From the NCBI RefSeq assembly GCF_012034245.1, contig NZ_JAATEO010000007.1, positions 62,001-126,000 of the forward strand: 64,000 nt of DNA. The letters are read 5' to 3'. A program made the translations under genes and the position numbers. Each line of letters begins with the position of its first letter. Within the stretch, counting starts at the first letter, position 1. Source of the DNA: Micromonospora thermarum. Its GTDB lineage: Bacteria > Actinomycetota > Actinomycetes > Mycobacteriales > Micromonosporaceae. Below, in pieces: positions 50,674 through 58,739 of the stretch. Below the pieces are notes generated by a model. That model saw only the letters and a list, made by a program, of their open reading frames with translations, did no database searches and was not told the DNA's origin.

Positions 50674-52281
50674 GTGACACAGCAATCCGTCGCGGCACCG
50701 CAGCCTGTCCCGACATCGGACAAGCTCGACGCCGCGGTCCTCAAGGTGGCTGGCGTCGTCGTGCTCGGTGCGATCATGTCGATCCTCGACGTGACGGTGG
50801 TCAGCGTCGCGCTGCCGACGTTCCAGAGCGAGTTCGACGCGTCCTACGCCCGCGTGGCGTGGACGATGACCGGCTACACGCTCGCGCTGGCCACGGTGAT
50901 CCCGCTCAGCGGGTGGGCCGCCGACCGGTTCGGCACCAAACGCCTCTACATGATCGCGTTGGCGCTGTTCACGATCGGGTCGGGTCTGTGCGCCACCGCC
51001 GACACCATCGGCGAGTTGATCGGCTACCGGGTGCTGCAGGGCCTGGGCGGGGGCATGCTCATGCCGATCGGCATGACGATCATGACCCGGGCGGCCGGCC
51101 CGAACCGGATCGGCCGGCTGATGGCCGTCCTCGGCATCCCGATGCTGCTCGGCCCGATCGGCGGCCCGATCCTCGGCGGCTGGCTGATCGACGTGGCGAG
51201 CTGGCAGTGGATCTTCCTGATCAACCTGCCGATCGGCGCCATCGCGCTCGTCTACGCGCAGCTGGCCCTTCCGAAGGACAGCCCCGAGCCGTCCGAGTCG
51301 TTCGACTGGCTCGGCATGCTGATGCTCTCGCCGGGTCTCGCCCTGTTCCTCTACGGCGTCTCCACGCTGCCCGAGGCCGGCACGTTCGCCGACCCCGAGG
51401 TGTGGGGGCCCATGCTGGTCGGTGCCGCGCTGGTGGTGGCGTTCGTCCTGTACTCGTTCAAGCCCCAGCACCCGCTGCTCGACCTGCCGCTGTTCCGCAA
51501 CCGCAACCTGACGATCGCGGCGGTGACCCTGTTCGTCTTCATCATCGCGTTCATGGGCGCCGGCCTGCTGTTCCCGAGCTACTTCCTCCAGGTGCGCGGC
51601 GAGTCGACGCTGCACGCCGGTCTGCTGATGGCACCGCAGGGCCTCGGTGCGATGGTCACCATGCCGATCGCCGGCATGCTGGCCGACAAGGTGCCGGTCG
51701 GGCGTACGGTGCCGTTCGCGCTGCTGCTGATCCTCGCCGGGTTCTTCACCTTCACCCAGGTCGACCCGAACACCTCGTACGTCCTGCTCTGCGGCTCGCT
51801 GTTCGTCATGGGCCTGGGCATGGGCGGCACGATGATGCCGATCATGACCTCCGCGCTGAAGACGCTCACCGGCCACGAGGTGGCCCGCGGCTCCACCCTG
51901 GTGAACATCCTCCAGCAGATCGGCGGTTCCGTCGGTGCCGCGGCGATGTCGGTGATCCTCACCAACGAACTGAACGGCTCCCGGGTGATCCCCGGCGTGA
52001 CCGACCCGAACGGTGAGCCGGTCACCGAGGCGGGGCTGGCGATCGCCGCCCAGCAGCGCCCGGAGCTGGCCCAGCAGGTCCCGGATCCGTCGCTCATCGA
52101 GCGGGGGCTCGACTACGCCGCCAGCTCCTTCGGCACGACCTTCTGGGTGGCGCTCGCGCTGGTGCTGCTGACGTTCGTCCCGGCCGCGTTGCTGCCGCGC
52201 CGGCGTGAGCGGTCGCACCTGCTGGACGACCAGCCCGGCGACCCGGGGGAGCGGCCGAGGACGCCCGTCGTCGTTCACTGA
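50674..52281 (+). CDS. DHA2-family (EmrB/QacA) 14-helix MFS drug exporter
   Basis: 535 residues from GTG 50674, after CAGGAGA. Fourteen hydrophobic helices. Motif A is GWAADRFGTKR, motif C is GIPMLLGPIGGPILGGWLID, and motif D1 (LDVTVVSVALPTFQ) opens helix 1 of DHA2 exporters. The C-terminus is a hydrophilic tail. It pumps hydrophobic compounds by proton antiport; the substrate is unknown. It is followed by a strong terminator. Confidence 0.92.
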   Translation: MTQQSVAAPQPVPTSDKLDAAVLKVAGVVVLGAIMSILDVTVVSVALPTFQSEFDASYARVAWTMTGYTLALATVIPLSGWAADRFGTKRLYMIALALFTIGSGLCATADTIGELIGYRVLQGLGGGMLMPIGMTIMTRAAGPNRIGRLMAVLGIPMLLGPIGGPILGGWLIDVASWQWIFLINLPIGAIALVYAQLALPKDSPEPSESFDWLGMLMLSPGLALFLYGVSTLPEAGTFADPEVWGPMLVGAALVVAFVLYSFKPQHPLLDLPLFRNRNLTIAAVTLFVFIIAFMGAGLLFPSYFLQVRGESTLHAGLLMAPQGLGAMVTMPIAGMLADKVPVGRTVPFALLLILAGFFTFTQVDPNTSYVLLCGSLFVMGLGMGGTMMPIMTSALKTLTGHEVARGSTLVNILQQIGGSVGAAAMSVILTNELNGSRVIPGVTDPNGEPVTEAGLAIAAQQRPELAQQVPDPSLIERGLDYAASSFGTTFWVALALVLLTFVPAALLPRRRERSHLLDDQPGDPGERPRTPVVVH

Positions 52282-52287
52282 GCCGAC

Positions 52288-52323
52288 CGTCGGGGCCGCC
52301 GGGCACTCCCGGGGGCCCCGACG
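52288..52323. terminator. 16-bp GC hairpin terminator of the exporter gene
   Basis: Arms 52288-52303 (CGTCGGGGCCGCCGGG) and 52308-52323 pair at 15 of 16 positions with a 4-base loop, seven bases after the exporter stop. Confidence 0.85.
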
Positions 52324-52765
52324 GGACGCCCCCACCCGTCCGACCGATCTCCCGCTCGTCCAGCCAGCAGTGTCGCTCGGGATGGCGGTCCATGAGCGCC
52401 TGGACGCACAGGTCCGCGACCTGGAGGACCAGCGGGTGGGCCGTACCGCTGCCAGGCTGCGGGGCGCGGTGGCCGCCGCCCGCGATGGAGGTCCAGAAGC
52501 CCACCAGTCCGCGCGGGTCGGAGCCGTGCCCCCGCTCACGCAGCGTCTCGCCCGGGTCGCGGGGCAGGGCGAGCAGGGTGAGCGCCTGGATGAGCACCAG
52601 GTGCGAGTACCAGAACCGGGAGTGCCGCAGGGCCTTCTCGGCCTCCTCGATCAGGATGCTGCGGTGCGGCGGGTAGGTACGGCGGTTGGCCGCCAGCCGG
52701 AACCCCTGCGCCAGCGTCAGCTCGGGTGCGCCACCTGCGTCGGCGCTGGCGTAGCCACAGCTCAC
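52324..52765 (-). pseudogene. Fragment of a helical NTPase-type protein
   Basis: Reverse-strand frame from GTG 52765 with protein-like content: LTLAQGFRLAANRRTYPPHR, AEKALRHSRFWYSHLVLIQA, HPLVLQVADLCVQALMDRHP and CWLDEREIG. This resembles the C-terminal end of large actinobacterial ATPases linked to peptidase modules, without their NTPase part. The frame continues through the exporter terminator and into the exporter gene as Arg/Pro noise, so the native end is lost. Remnant status is inferred. Confidence 0.45.
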
Positions 52766-53086
52766 TCACCCAGACCGGACCACGTTTCGGCCCGCGCATG
52801 GGACACCCCCATGATCGACATGGTCGGGTACGGGACGGGGCCGCAACACCCCTGCCGCCTCTCACGCTAATGCCGGTTCCCGCAGCTCAGTGCCACGTTC
52901 CGGCATTCTCGCCGGCCGGAGGGGGTGCGAGATGGCCGCCAGCTCATGAAGGCAGCCAGCAGAATGAGTCGATTCACGCCGCCGTCGATCTACGAATTTT
53001 CTGTCGGCGTCCCGATAGAACCGCAGTTCATTTGATCAACGTCCGTCGATAGCGTGGCCGGCAAAGGCCGTCACGAAAGGCGGACG
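52766..53086. other. 321-base region without a recognised gene
   Basis: Between the fragment at 52324-52765 and the Tat-signal gene at 53087. Positions 52975-53045 are AT-richer than the surroundings and probably hold the promoter of the 53087 cassette. No repeat or RNA gene was seen. Confidence 0.45.
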
Positions 53087-53740
53087 ATGAACGACACCAT
53101 CCCTTCCCTCTCCCGGCGACACGTACTCGTGGGCGCCGCCGCAGCCTCGGCGGCGGTCACGGTCGCCAGCGACGCACGCGCCGCCCCGGCGGCCGGGCCC
53201 CGCGCCGGCGCGCCGCCGCCCCTGGTCACCCGGGACCGCATCGCCACCGCGCGGCTCACCGGCGGGCCGGTCCGCGTCCAGGCGGACTTCGCCGACCGGC
53301 TCGACGACTGGCTGGCGTTCTGGTCGGCCAACTCACCGCGAGCGTGGGGCAGCCCGGTCGAGGTGGACAGCCAGGTCGGCGTCGACGGCGACGCGTTCAC
53401 GCTGCGCACCATCCGGGTCGTCCGCGACGACCGGCCGGTGGAGGCGTTCGCCGCCGGCCGCACCGACGCCGCGCACCTGGCCACCCTCGCCAGCCTGTAC
53501 CACCACTTCCCGCTGGTCCGCGTCACGCACGGCGGCGGGCTGCGGGTGACCGACGGGCCCGCCGGCTACACCGGCGCGGCCGAGCAGGTGGCGTTCGCGG
53601 TCGCGGCGTGCCGCGAGCTGTGGGGTGTGCGTACGGCCGGCGCCGGCACCTGGCGCGACCAGGTCGGCGGCCGGCGGGCCGACGCGTGGGCGGCCTTCAC
53701 CAGGGCGAGTCTGCGGCGCGGGCTGCGGACCGAAGCGTAG
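53087..53740 (+). CDS. Tat-exported protein of unknown function (cassette gene 1)
   Basis: 217 residues. A Tat signal is clear: LSRRHVLVGAAAASAAVTVA, cleaved after DARA near residue 32. The mature part is alpha/beta (FADRLDDWLAFWSANSPRAW, VDGDAFTLRTIRVVRDDRPV, LATLASLYHHFPLVRVTHGG) with no recognised family or catalytic pattern. AAAGG precedes ATG 53087. The next gene begins 18 bases after its stop. Confidence 0.7.
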   Translation: MNDTIPSLSRRHVLVGAAAASAAVTVASDARAAPAAGPRAGAPPPLVTRDRIATARLTGGPVRVQADFADRLDDWLAFWSANSPRAWGSPVEVDSQVGVDGDAFTLRTIRVVRDDRPVEAFAAGRTDAAHLATLASLYHHFPLVRVTHGGGLRVTDGPAGYTGAAEQVAFAVAACRELWGVRTAGAGTWRDQVGGRRADAWAAFTRASLRRGLRTEA

Positions 53741-53758
53741 GACCATCGGAGGTAGACA

Positions 53759-54019
53759 GTGGCACGCAGCGAGTTCCGGTTCGTGGTCGACGGCGTCGAC
53801 CTGACCCCTGACCAGCAGAGCCTCATCGCCGGCGAGATCCAGAAGGCGGGCGTGAACGCCCTGGCGCTGACCAACACGAAGCTGACCAACCCGCTCTCCG
53901 TCGGGCACGCCAACCTCAAGTTGCGCCCCGAGTGGTACGGGCTGTGGATCCTCGACGGCCCGTACGCCGACGAGCTCGGCCAGAAGATCAACGACATCGG
54001 CTTCTGGATGCAGCGGTGA
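53759..54019 (+). CDS. Small conserved-type protein (cassette gene 2)
   Basis: 86 residues. FRFVVDGVDLTPDQQSLIAG, EIQKAGVNALALTNTKL and RPEWYGLWILDGPYADELGQ suggest a compact alpha/beta protein. Size and acidic GVDLTPDQ opening recall leader-type peptides, but no leader cleavage motif is seen. Its stop overlaps the next start (GTGA). GGAGG lies before GTG 53759. Unknown function. Confidence 0.72.
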   Translation: MARSEFRFVVDGVDLTPDQQSLIAGEIQKAGVNALALTNTKLTNPLSVGHANLKLRPEWYGLWILDGPYADELGQKINDIGFWMQR

Positions 54020-54426
54020 CCGACCCGGTCAACCGGCCGGACCCGCCGGAGCGGATGTGCCCGAGTACGCCCGCGGCCAACGCCACGGTCTTCCTCGGCA
54101 TGATCACTCCGGCGGGTCGGGTCGCCTACGTCACGCCACAGATGCCCGCCGAGGTCGCCCTGGCGGCGGCCAACGCGGACCGGCCCGTCGAGTCGCAGTA
54201 CCGGCTCGCCGGCCCGTGCGTCACCGCGAAGTGCGGCTTCTGGACCGGCGACCACTGTGGCCTGGGTGAACGCCTCGTCGCCTCGTACCAGGAGACGGCG
54301 GCGCCGGCCGAGACCGACCTGCCGCGCTGCGCGATCCGGCGCACCTGCCGGTGGTACGCCGAGCAGGGCCGCTCGGCCTGCGCCGCCTGCTCCCACGTGG
54401 TCACCGACGCCCGACCGGGCCAGTGA
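54016..54426 (+). CDS. Cysteine-rich small protein (cassette gene 3)
   Basis: 136 residues, coupled to the previous gene. Eight cysteines: one near 15 (RMCPSTPAAN), three near 69-81 (GPCVTAKCGFWTGDHCGLG) and four near the end (RCAIRRTCRWYAEQGRSACAACSHVVTD). The spacing (C-x5-C and C-x2-C) suggests a metal or iron-sulfur site, or a modification scaffold. It is not recognised as a named family. Confidence 0.72.
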   Translation: MTDPVNRPDPPERMCPSTPAANATVFLGMITPAGRVAYVTPQMPAEVALAAANADRPVESQYRLAGPCVTAKCGFWTGDHCGLGERLVASYQETAAPAETDLPRCAIRRTCRWYAEQGRSACAACSHVVTDARPGQ

Positions 54427-54448
54427 CCGTTCGCCGTCGCTGACGCGA

Positions 54449-54769
54449 TCAGATGCCCGGAGGTGTGTACTCGACCCTCTCCCGGGTCGCGTCGTCGACC
54501 TCCTGCGGCGTCAGCACCGGCGTGACCCGGGTGTCCAGGCCGCCCGCCGCCCGGATGTCGATCGCCAGTCCGGCGGCGGTCTTGTGATCCGGCAGGTCAC
54601 ACACCACGTACGTGTCGTCCGCGCCGAACCCGAAGTACATGGTCTCCATCGTCCCGCCGGCGTTCTCGACCATCTTCCGGACGACATCGGCACGCTTGGT
54701 GCCACCGTCCTTGCTCAGGCCCTTCATCCCGTCGACCGTGTAGGTCGACCTCAGCAGGAACTTCGCCAT
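54449..54769 (-). CDS. GYD-domain protein, second copy
   Basis: 106 residues from ATG 54769 (GGGGAGG upstream). AKFLLRSTYTVDGMKGLSKD, ETMYFGFGADDTYVVCDLPD and RAAGGLDTRVTPVLTPQEVD align with the 45508 copy over the full length. Unknown activity. It is convergent with the cassette ending at 54426. Confidence 0.88.
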   Translation of the reverse strand: MAKFLLRSTYTVDGMKGLSKDGGTKRADVVRKMVENAGGTMETMYFGFGADDTYVVCDLPDHKTAAGLAIDIRAAGGLDTRVTPVLTPQEVDDATRERVEYTPPGI

Positions 54770-54803
54770 CTCGGCACCTCCCCAAGACGCTGCGGCAGGC
54801 GGC

Positions 54804-55025
54804 TCAGCCCGTACCCTGCCGTTGGACGCGGTCGCGGCCTTCGACCTTCGCGCGGCCCTGGTCGCGCTCGCTGCCGGAGCTCCCGGTCGCCGTGCGCAGA
54901 TGCCGGGCCTTCGGCGAATGCTCGACCGGTGAGCCCTGGTGTCCGCGTGCCCCGCTGCCGGGATGGCGCCGCCCGCGCGCCGACTCGCCGCCGGGATCAT
55001 GCTTGTTCGGCTTGTGGCTACCCAT
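54804..55025 (-). CDS. Small disordered hydrophilic protein
   Basis: 73 residues from ATG 55025. The composition is Gly/Ser/Arg/Lys/Glu/His with almost no hydrophobic residue (GSHKPNKHDPGGESARGRRH, then TGSSGSERDQGRAKVEGRDR), as in stress-related disordered proteins. Short and compositionally biased, so the call is tentative. Confidence 0.5.
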   Translation of the reverse strand: MGSHKPNKHDPGGESARGRRHPGSGARGHQGSPVEHSPKARHLRTATGSSGSERDQGRAKVEGRDRVQRQGTG

Positions 55026-55209
55026 GCGCCGCGCGTACCCGGTACGGCGGCCACTACGCATCCCGTCGATGAGCCGATCGGGGCGGGGATACCGCGATAT
55101 CCCGTTCTCGGGCGGCGGAGCGGCCCGGGGCGCCGATAGCGTCCGGGACAGCCGGATCGGGATGTGCGGGCAGGGGGCTCGCGCCGCCGCCGGTGACGAG
55201 GAGGACGCG

Positions 55210-55791
55210 GTGACCGATCTGACCACCCCTGCGCTGCCCGGCGAGCTGGCCGCCATCACCGTCCACATCGACCGGTGGCGCGCCGCGCTGCCGCCGGACG
55301 CCTGGCCCGGCGGCTTTCTGGAGACGGGCGTCGTGTGGCGGCGGGACGTGTTCGCGGTCGCCGACACGTGGCGGGCCGGCGAGGCGACGCCGCGCCAGTT
55401 GCTGAGCGCGGTGCTGATGTGGGGGTACGGTCCGATCGGGTACGGCCCCTGGCGCACCGCGCGCTCGCTGGAGGGTGACCCGGACGGCACGCGACTGGCC
55501 CGCGCCCTCGACGGTCTGCGGGGGCCGATCCCCGACGAGGACGTGCTGCGCACCGCCTACCGACGACTGCGGGATCCGAAGGAGTCGCGGCTGCCCCGGC
55601 TCGGGCCGGCGTTCTTCACCAAGCTGCTCTACTTCGCCGGCTACCGGCGAGGTGCGGGCGGCCTGCAACCACTCATCCTCGACAGCGTCGTGGCGCGACG
55701 GCTGCCGGCCGGGTCGGGCGTGAGCCGCCCGTCGGCGTGGCTGTCCGCCGAGTGGCTCGCCTACCTGCGGTGGGCCGCCGACCAGGCGTAG
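55210..55791 (+). CDS. 8-oxoguanine DNA glycosylase OGG-fold protein, ended by an in-frame TAG
   Basis: 193 residues from GTG 55210, after GAGGA. OGG-fold features are ELAAITVHIDRWRAALPPDA, MWGYGPIGYGPWRTARSL, RLGPAFFTKLLYFAGYRRGA and PLILDSVVARRL, typical of the actinobacterial branch (helix-hairpin-helix region without the classical Lys). TAG 55789-55791 interrupts the frame; beyond it, still in frame, 25 more codons read RRGVEPEEVELALFHDRWEP and end at TAG 55867, which looks like the native C-terminal helix. The product is probably shortened by one helix. Confidence 0.8.
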   Translation: MTDLTTPALPGELAAITVHIDRWRAALPPDAWPGGFLETGVVWRRDVFAVADTWRAGEATPRQLLSAVLMWGYGPIGYGPWRTARSLEGDPDGTRLARALDGLRGPIPDEDVLRTAYRRLRDPKESRLPRLGPAFFTKLLYFAGYRRGAGGLQPLILDSVVARRLPAGSGVSRPSAWLSAEWLAYLRWAADQA

Positions 55792-55888
55792 CGCCGAGGG
55801 GTCGAGCCGGAGGAGGTGGAGCTGGCGCTGTTCCACGACCGCTGGGAGCCGGGCTCGGGCACCCCGTAGGCCAGCGCTGCCGCGCGGG

Positions 55889-56257
55889 TCAGGCCGCCTC
55901 GCGCAGCCGCTCGTCCAGCGCGTCGAGGTCGGGCACGAACCAGACGTGCCCGCCCTGGTTCGACTCGTGGACAAGGGCCCGCAACGCCGACGATTCCGCC
56001 AGGTACGCCGAGATGTCGCCGACGATCGCGAGCCGCAGCCGGTAGTTCACGAACTTCTGCATGATCTCGCCGGCGAACCGGGTGCCCAGCGCGAAGAAGC
56101 GCGCGTCGAGCCGGCTCGCCGGTACGGCCACCACCTGCGCGCCGAGGAACGCCGACCCGATGAGGTCGAGCGCGTCCTGCTCGGTGGCGATCACCGGCCC
56201 GGCCGGGTCGAGCACCAGCACGGGTACGCCGGCCCGCTCCTGGATGTCGTCAGTCAC
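55889..56257 (-). CDS. DUF4180 domain protein
   Basis: 122 residues. DUF4180 landmarks are VATEQDALDLIG (here VIATEQDALDLIGSAFLGAQ), FFALGTRFAGEIMQKFVNYR and LAIVGDISAYLAESSALRAL. The family is a small alpha/beta protein of unknown activity. It lies downstream of the HTH gene at 56342, same strand, so one unit is likely. Confidence 0.88.
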   Translation of the reverse strand: MTDDIQERAGVPVLVLDPAGPVIATEQDALDLIGSAFLGAQVVAVPASRLDARFFALGTRFAGEIMQKFVNYRLRLAIVGDISAYLAESSALRALVHESNQGGHVWFVPDLDALDERLREAA

Positions 56258-56341
56258 GGCCCATCACCCCGTCACTCATGCTCGTCAACCCTTCAGTCAC
56301 ACGACGCGTCGCCCCGTCAGTCCCGCTCGTCAGCCCTCGGG

Positions 56342-56788
56342 TCACGGCCGCGCACCGTCGTCGAGCACTCCGTCGAGCACGGAATCGACCAGGCGCAGCA
56401 GGTCGGCGGTGGCGGTCGGGTCGCCGAGGATCACGAGGGTCATCCGGTTCCGTTCGTCGTCGTACATGGTCTGGAGGCGCAGCGGGGGGCCCGGGTCGTG
56501 GCGGGTGGCCGCCCCCGCCTGGACGAGGGTGCCGAGCCGGTCGGCGGCGACCTGGTCGACGCCGTCGATGCGGACGATGCTCGACACCTCGACCGGGCCG
56601 ACGGGACCGGGGGCGGTGACCGGCGCGGTGCCGCCGGTCAGTGCCGCCAGGTCGCGCGCGGCGATCCGGTACTGCTTACCGATCCGCACCGCCCGCAGCC
56701 GCCCGGAGCGGATGTAGCCGCGCACGGTCCGCACGTGCAGGCCGAGCCGCTCCGCCACCTGCTCGACCGAGTACATGTCTTCCGCCAT
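56342..56788 (-). CDS. Excisionase/MerR-type helix-turn-helix protein
   Basis: 148 residues. MYSVEQVAERLGLHVRTVRG and YIRSGRLRAVRIGKQYRIAA form a HTH_17 DNA-binding domain with its wing. A Pro/Gly hinge near 55-65 joins a C-terminal domain of about 75 residues (VEVSSIVRIDGVDQVAADRL, RMTLVILGDPTATADLLRLV). It probably regulates the DUF4180 gene behind it. Confidence 0.85.
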   Translation of the reverse strand: MAEDMYSVEQVAERLGLHVRTVRGYIRSGRLRAVRIGKQYRIAARDLAALTGGTAPVTAPGPVGPVEVSSIVRIDGVDQVAADRLGTLVQAGAATRHDPGPPLRLQTMYDDERNRMTLVILGDPTATADLLRLVDSVLDGVLDDGARP

Positions 56789-56959
56789 CGTTCCCTAAGC
56801 GTAGCCGATAGGGAAGGTTAGGGGAGAATGAGGTACGCACCTCGCGTCCAGCTGCGCGAAGGGGATCGATCACCGGGCGCCGACGGTGACCGGCCTGGTG
56901 CAAGCGGCCTGAGCCGCATCGGGGGTGGCGGCGCCACCCGGAGAGGGCACCCCGGCCGG

Positions 56960-57406
56960 TCACTCCTGGGCCGGGGCCTCCTCGCCCTCCAGCAGCCGGC
57001 TCAGGCCGGTCGCGCCGGGGCCGATCCGCTTGATCTGGCTGTTGAAGAGCATGTGGATGGTGCCCTCGGCGTCCATCGCCAGGCTGGCGTGGCCGTCGTA
57101 CTCCTCGCCCAGCGGGTAGAGCTGGCCGGCCGCGTCCAGGCTGTCGAACCACGTCTTCTGGCCGAGGCACAGCGCCGGGTCGAGCCGTACGCCGATGCGG
57201 GCGTAGTCACGACCGGGGCCGCTCACCGGCACGGCCAGCCCGCCGAACTCGGTCAGGAAGGCGCGGGCGGGGGTGTGCATGGTGAACCCCTCGGGGGCAA
57301 GCTTCGCCTCCCAGTCGGCGACGTCCACCCGCCGGCGCGGCGACCATCCCGCCGCCTTCAGCGCCTGGGTGACCCGCGGTGGCAGGTCCCGGTCGTCCGG
57401 CCGCAT
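56960..57406 (-). CDS. SUKH-3-like immunity protein
   Basis: 148 residues from ATG 57406. VTQALKAAGWSPRRRVDVAD, AFLTEFGGLAVPVSGPGRDY and LYPLGEEYDGHASLAMDAEG with GTIHMLFNSQIKRIG are the SUKH-3 order of elements (W at the start, LxEFGGL, D..G.I). SUKH proteins neutralise toxins of polymorphic-toxin systems. It starts exactly at the stop of the deaminase-like toxin gene, which fits the immunity position. Confidence 0.85.
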   Translation of the reverse strand: MRPDDRDLPPRVTQALKAAGWSPRRRVDVADWEAKLAPEGFTMHTPARAFLTEFGGLAVPVSGPGRDYARIGVRLDPALCLGQKTWFDSLDAAGQLYPLGEEYDGHASLAMDAEGTIHMLFNSQIKRIGPGATGLSRLLEGEEAPAQE

Positions 57407-57924
57407 CACAGCGCCTCCCTGAGGTCGAACTCGTTCCGCAACGACACACAACTGTTGCAGCACGGGTTGTGTGCGCCGTGGCCGGGGTTGCCGGGCGGAC
57501 GGATGCGGGCCGAGCCGATCGCGCCGCCGCGCGGGTCGATGCCCCGGTCCATCAGCCGGGACAACGACTGCGGCAACGCGCAGTTGCCATGCCAGGGCGC
57601 GCGGAGGTTCTGCGGCACGCTGTCGAGCACCCGGGCCACCTCCCGGTGGTGCGGGTAGATGTTGTCCGGGCTGTCGCTCACCGAGACCGCGGTGTGCCGG
57701 CCGTCCGCCGTGGTGACGGCCTCGGCGGTGCCGTTCGTCCGCCCGTTGGCCTGCTGCCGGTCGGCCTCCTGCCGGGCCCGGTAGGAGGCCTGGCGGGCCG
57801 GGGACGCGTTGCGGGTGGGGCGGGCGTTCGGGTCGCCACGCCGCCGGCGCTTGACCTTGCGGACCGGGCGGACCCACTCGCGGGCGAACTTCGCGGCGAG
57901 CTTGCCGGTGCGGTTCCTAACCAT
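57406..57924 (-). CDS. Deaminase-like toxin domain (YwqJ-like), C-terminal half of a split toxin
   Basis: 172 residues. The first 80 are basic and linker-like. The C-terminal half carries the zinc-dependent deaminase pattern WHGNCALPQSLSRLMDRGID (His and Cys in the first site) and HNPCCNSC (C-x2-C of the second site), close to YwqJ-type toxins. The expected catalytic Glu after the first motif is not obvious (HGNCAL rather than H..E), so activity is uncertain. Its start overlaps the end of the previous gene by eight bases. Confidence 0.7.
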   Translation of the reverse strand: MVRNRTGKLAAKFAREWVRPVRKVKRRRRGDPNARPTRNASPARQASYRARQEADRQQANGRTNGTAEAVTTADGRHTAVSVSDSPDNIYPHHREVARVLDSVPQNLRAPWHGNCALPQSLSRLMDRGIDPRGGAIGSARIRPPGNPGHGAHNPCCNSCVSLRNEFDLREAL

Positions 57925-58411
57925 TGATCAACCGCCAGACGCACTCCTGCATGAGGTTGCCCACGATGGTGCGGGAGATCGCCTGGAAGACCGGAATCTC
58001 CAGCAGCGAGGCGCCGAAGGTCGGGGCGGCGGTCGCGATCGCCTGCGCGATCTGGATCGCCAGGATGGTGAGCTGCACGATCACCGCGATCTTCAGCGCC
58101 AGGACGATCGCGGCGGCCACGATGAGCCCCGCACCACCGATCACCGACCCGTCGACGTTGCTGAGCAGGCTGGCGACGGGGCTCTCCTCGCCGGACCACC
58201 AGTCCCGGAACGCGTCGATGTCCTTGCCTTCGTTGCCGCTCAGCACGGTGGCCGCGGAGGCGGCCGCCGCGTCCACGAAGCCGGCGATGTCGCTGCTGAA
58301 GTCGATCCAGGCCTGGCCCAGCTCGAAGAGCTTCTCCTCGTCGGAGGCCGGCCACGTGTAGCCGAGAATGTCGAGCAGCGTGATCAGCTCGCCCGGCAAC
58401 TGCATGCCCAT
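57917..58411 (-). CDS. WXG100-like toxin head (type VII-secretion-style polymorphic toxin N-terminus)
   Basis: 164 residues. MQLPGELITLLDILGYTWPA and EEKLFELGQAWIDFSSDIAG open the module found at the N-terminus of actinobacterial CpnT/ESX-type toxins. DAFRDWWSGEESPVASLLSN and a hydrophobic segment (AAAIVLALKIAVIVQLTILA) follow, ending IVGNLMQECVWRL. In relatives this head is normally fused to a long toxin. Here it stops after LING*, and the toxin tail continues in the frame beginning ATG 57924. Confidence 0.75.
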   Translation of the reverse strand: MGMQLPGELITLLDILGYTWPASDEEKLFELGQAWIDFSSDIAGFVDAAAASAATVLSGNEGKDIDAFRDWWSGEESPVASLLSNVDGSVIGGAGLIVAAAIVLALKIAVIVQLTILAIQIAQAIATAAPTFGASLLEIPVFQAISRTIVGNLMQECVWRLING

Positions 58412-58415
58412 GCCG

Positions 58416-58733
58416 TCACCCCCCGAGTCGTCCCAGGATCCCGCTGAACAGGTCGGCGTTGTCGGCCTCGTTCGCCTCGTGCGCCTGCGCCATCGCGGTC
58501 AGGTCCTCACCGGCGAAGCCGATCTCCTCCAGCGCCTCGGTGAGCACCTCGAGGACGAAGCTCGACGCCTCCTCGTACGCGATCCCGAGGATGGAGCCCG
58601 TCTCGTCCTCACCGAACACCGGCCCGATCGCGGCGACCCGCGCCTGGAAGGCCGCCAGGCGGTCGGCGAAGCCCGCCACCGCCGAGCCCATCGATTCGGC
58701 GGCGGAGGCCAGGGCCTCCGGGTCGATCTGCAC
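58416..58733 (-). CDS. WXG100/ESX-like small secreted protein
   Basis: 105 residues, all-helical. MQIDPEALASAAESMGSAVA and FADRLAAFQARVAAIGPVFG look like the first ESX helix, and an acidic second helix ends the protein (AHEANEADNADLF). The WxG itself is replaced, as in EspC/LXG-like variants. Its position between the YbaB-like and toxin-head genes is the standard layout of actinobacterial ESX toxin loci. Confidence 0.75.
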   Translation of the reverse strand: MQIDPEALASAAESMGSAVAGFADRLAAFQARVAAIGPVFGEDETGSILGIAYEEASSFVLEVLTEALEEIGFAGEDLTAMAQAHEANEADNADLFSGILGRLGG

Positions 58734-58739
58734 GGCCCG

